From the NCBI GenBank assembly GCA_009837685.1, contig VXTA01000217.1, forward strand, positions 1 through 6,147: 6,147 bases of DNA, read 5' to 3'. This document shows, piece after piece, positions 6,146-6,147 of this stretch (its first letter is position 1; the number at the start of each line of letters is the position of its first letter). Both the position numbers and the translations under genes were made by a program. The notes beneath the pieces were generated by a model, which worked only from the letters and a program-made list of their open reading frames with translations, was not told the DNA's origin and did no database searches. Source of the stretch: Chloroflexota bacterium (lineage in GTDB: Bacteria > Chloroflexota > Dehalococcoidia > Lucifugimonadales > Lucifugimonadaceae).

Positions 6146-6147
6146 CT

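Larger units (their letters stand above)
5670..6147. other. Gene-poor tail without a convincing coding region
   Basis: I see no gene I can support in these 478 bases. Short open frames exist: plus strand 5859-6035 (58 residues from ATG, beginning MFPRRDLGG, no ribosome site); minus strand 5716-5841 (41 residues, beginning MIPIKLDLEL, no ribosome site); plus strand 5957 to the edge, open for 63 codons without a start codon and containing IGIDDPFDGEDEARR; and plus strand 5791-5979, open without an ATG. Such lengths are expected by chance in three or more overlapping frames, but the mosaic could also be a decayed gene. The region also contains the hairpins and palindrome listed separately. No promoter was recognised with confidence. 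Confidence 0.5.

Overview
The window is bacterial (possibly planctomycete-like, but this cannot be settled here). By eye it has moderate GC, near 50-55%. It carries four tightly packed plus-strand genes filling positions 21-5669, followed by a gene-poor tail at 5670-6147. No ribosomal, tRNA, transposase, integrase or CRISPR sequence was seen.

Layout: (1) 21-1427, the C-terminal half of a DUF1156/COG1743-type DNA methyltransferase, with a zinc ribbon and a DPPY catalytic motif but no SAM-binding motif I. The missing half must lie upstream, either as the rest of the same gene or as a separate gene. (2) 1448-2743, a ParB/Srx-like protein with a GNRR box, followed by an acidic linker and a helical tail. 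(3) 2713-4716, an SF2/SNF2-like helicase or translocase with all main motifs readable. (4) 4713-5669, a DUF3883 protein with PD-(D/E)XK-like residues, probably a nuclease or DNA-end-recognition subunit. Genes 1 and 2 are 20 bp apart, genes 2 and 3 overlap by about 31 bp if the TTG start is right, and genes 3 and 4 overlap by ATGA. This looks like one translationally coupled operon.

Taken together, the genes supply DNA modification, a DNA-binding/ParB-like factor, an ATP-driven DNA motor and a putative nuclease. That is the parts list of a restriction-modification-like or anti-phage system. I do not recognise this exact set as a named system. It shares component types with class 1 DISARM (methylase plus SNF2 helicase), but no DrmA, DrmB or DrmC is visible. 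The defence role is inferred from gene content and has not been shown.

The tail has no convincing gene. It holds a weak hairpin after gene 4, two small hairpins near the end, a 20-bp AT-rich palindrome at the window edge, and a few short open frames that may be chance or decayed coding sequence. The most notable oddities are the missing N-terminal half of the methyltransferase and a five-codon frame (1424-1441). That frame starts at the expected coupled start of gene 2, hits an in-frame TGA, and is followed by ATG 1448 in the same frame.
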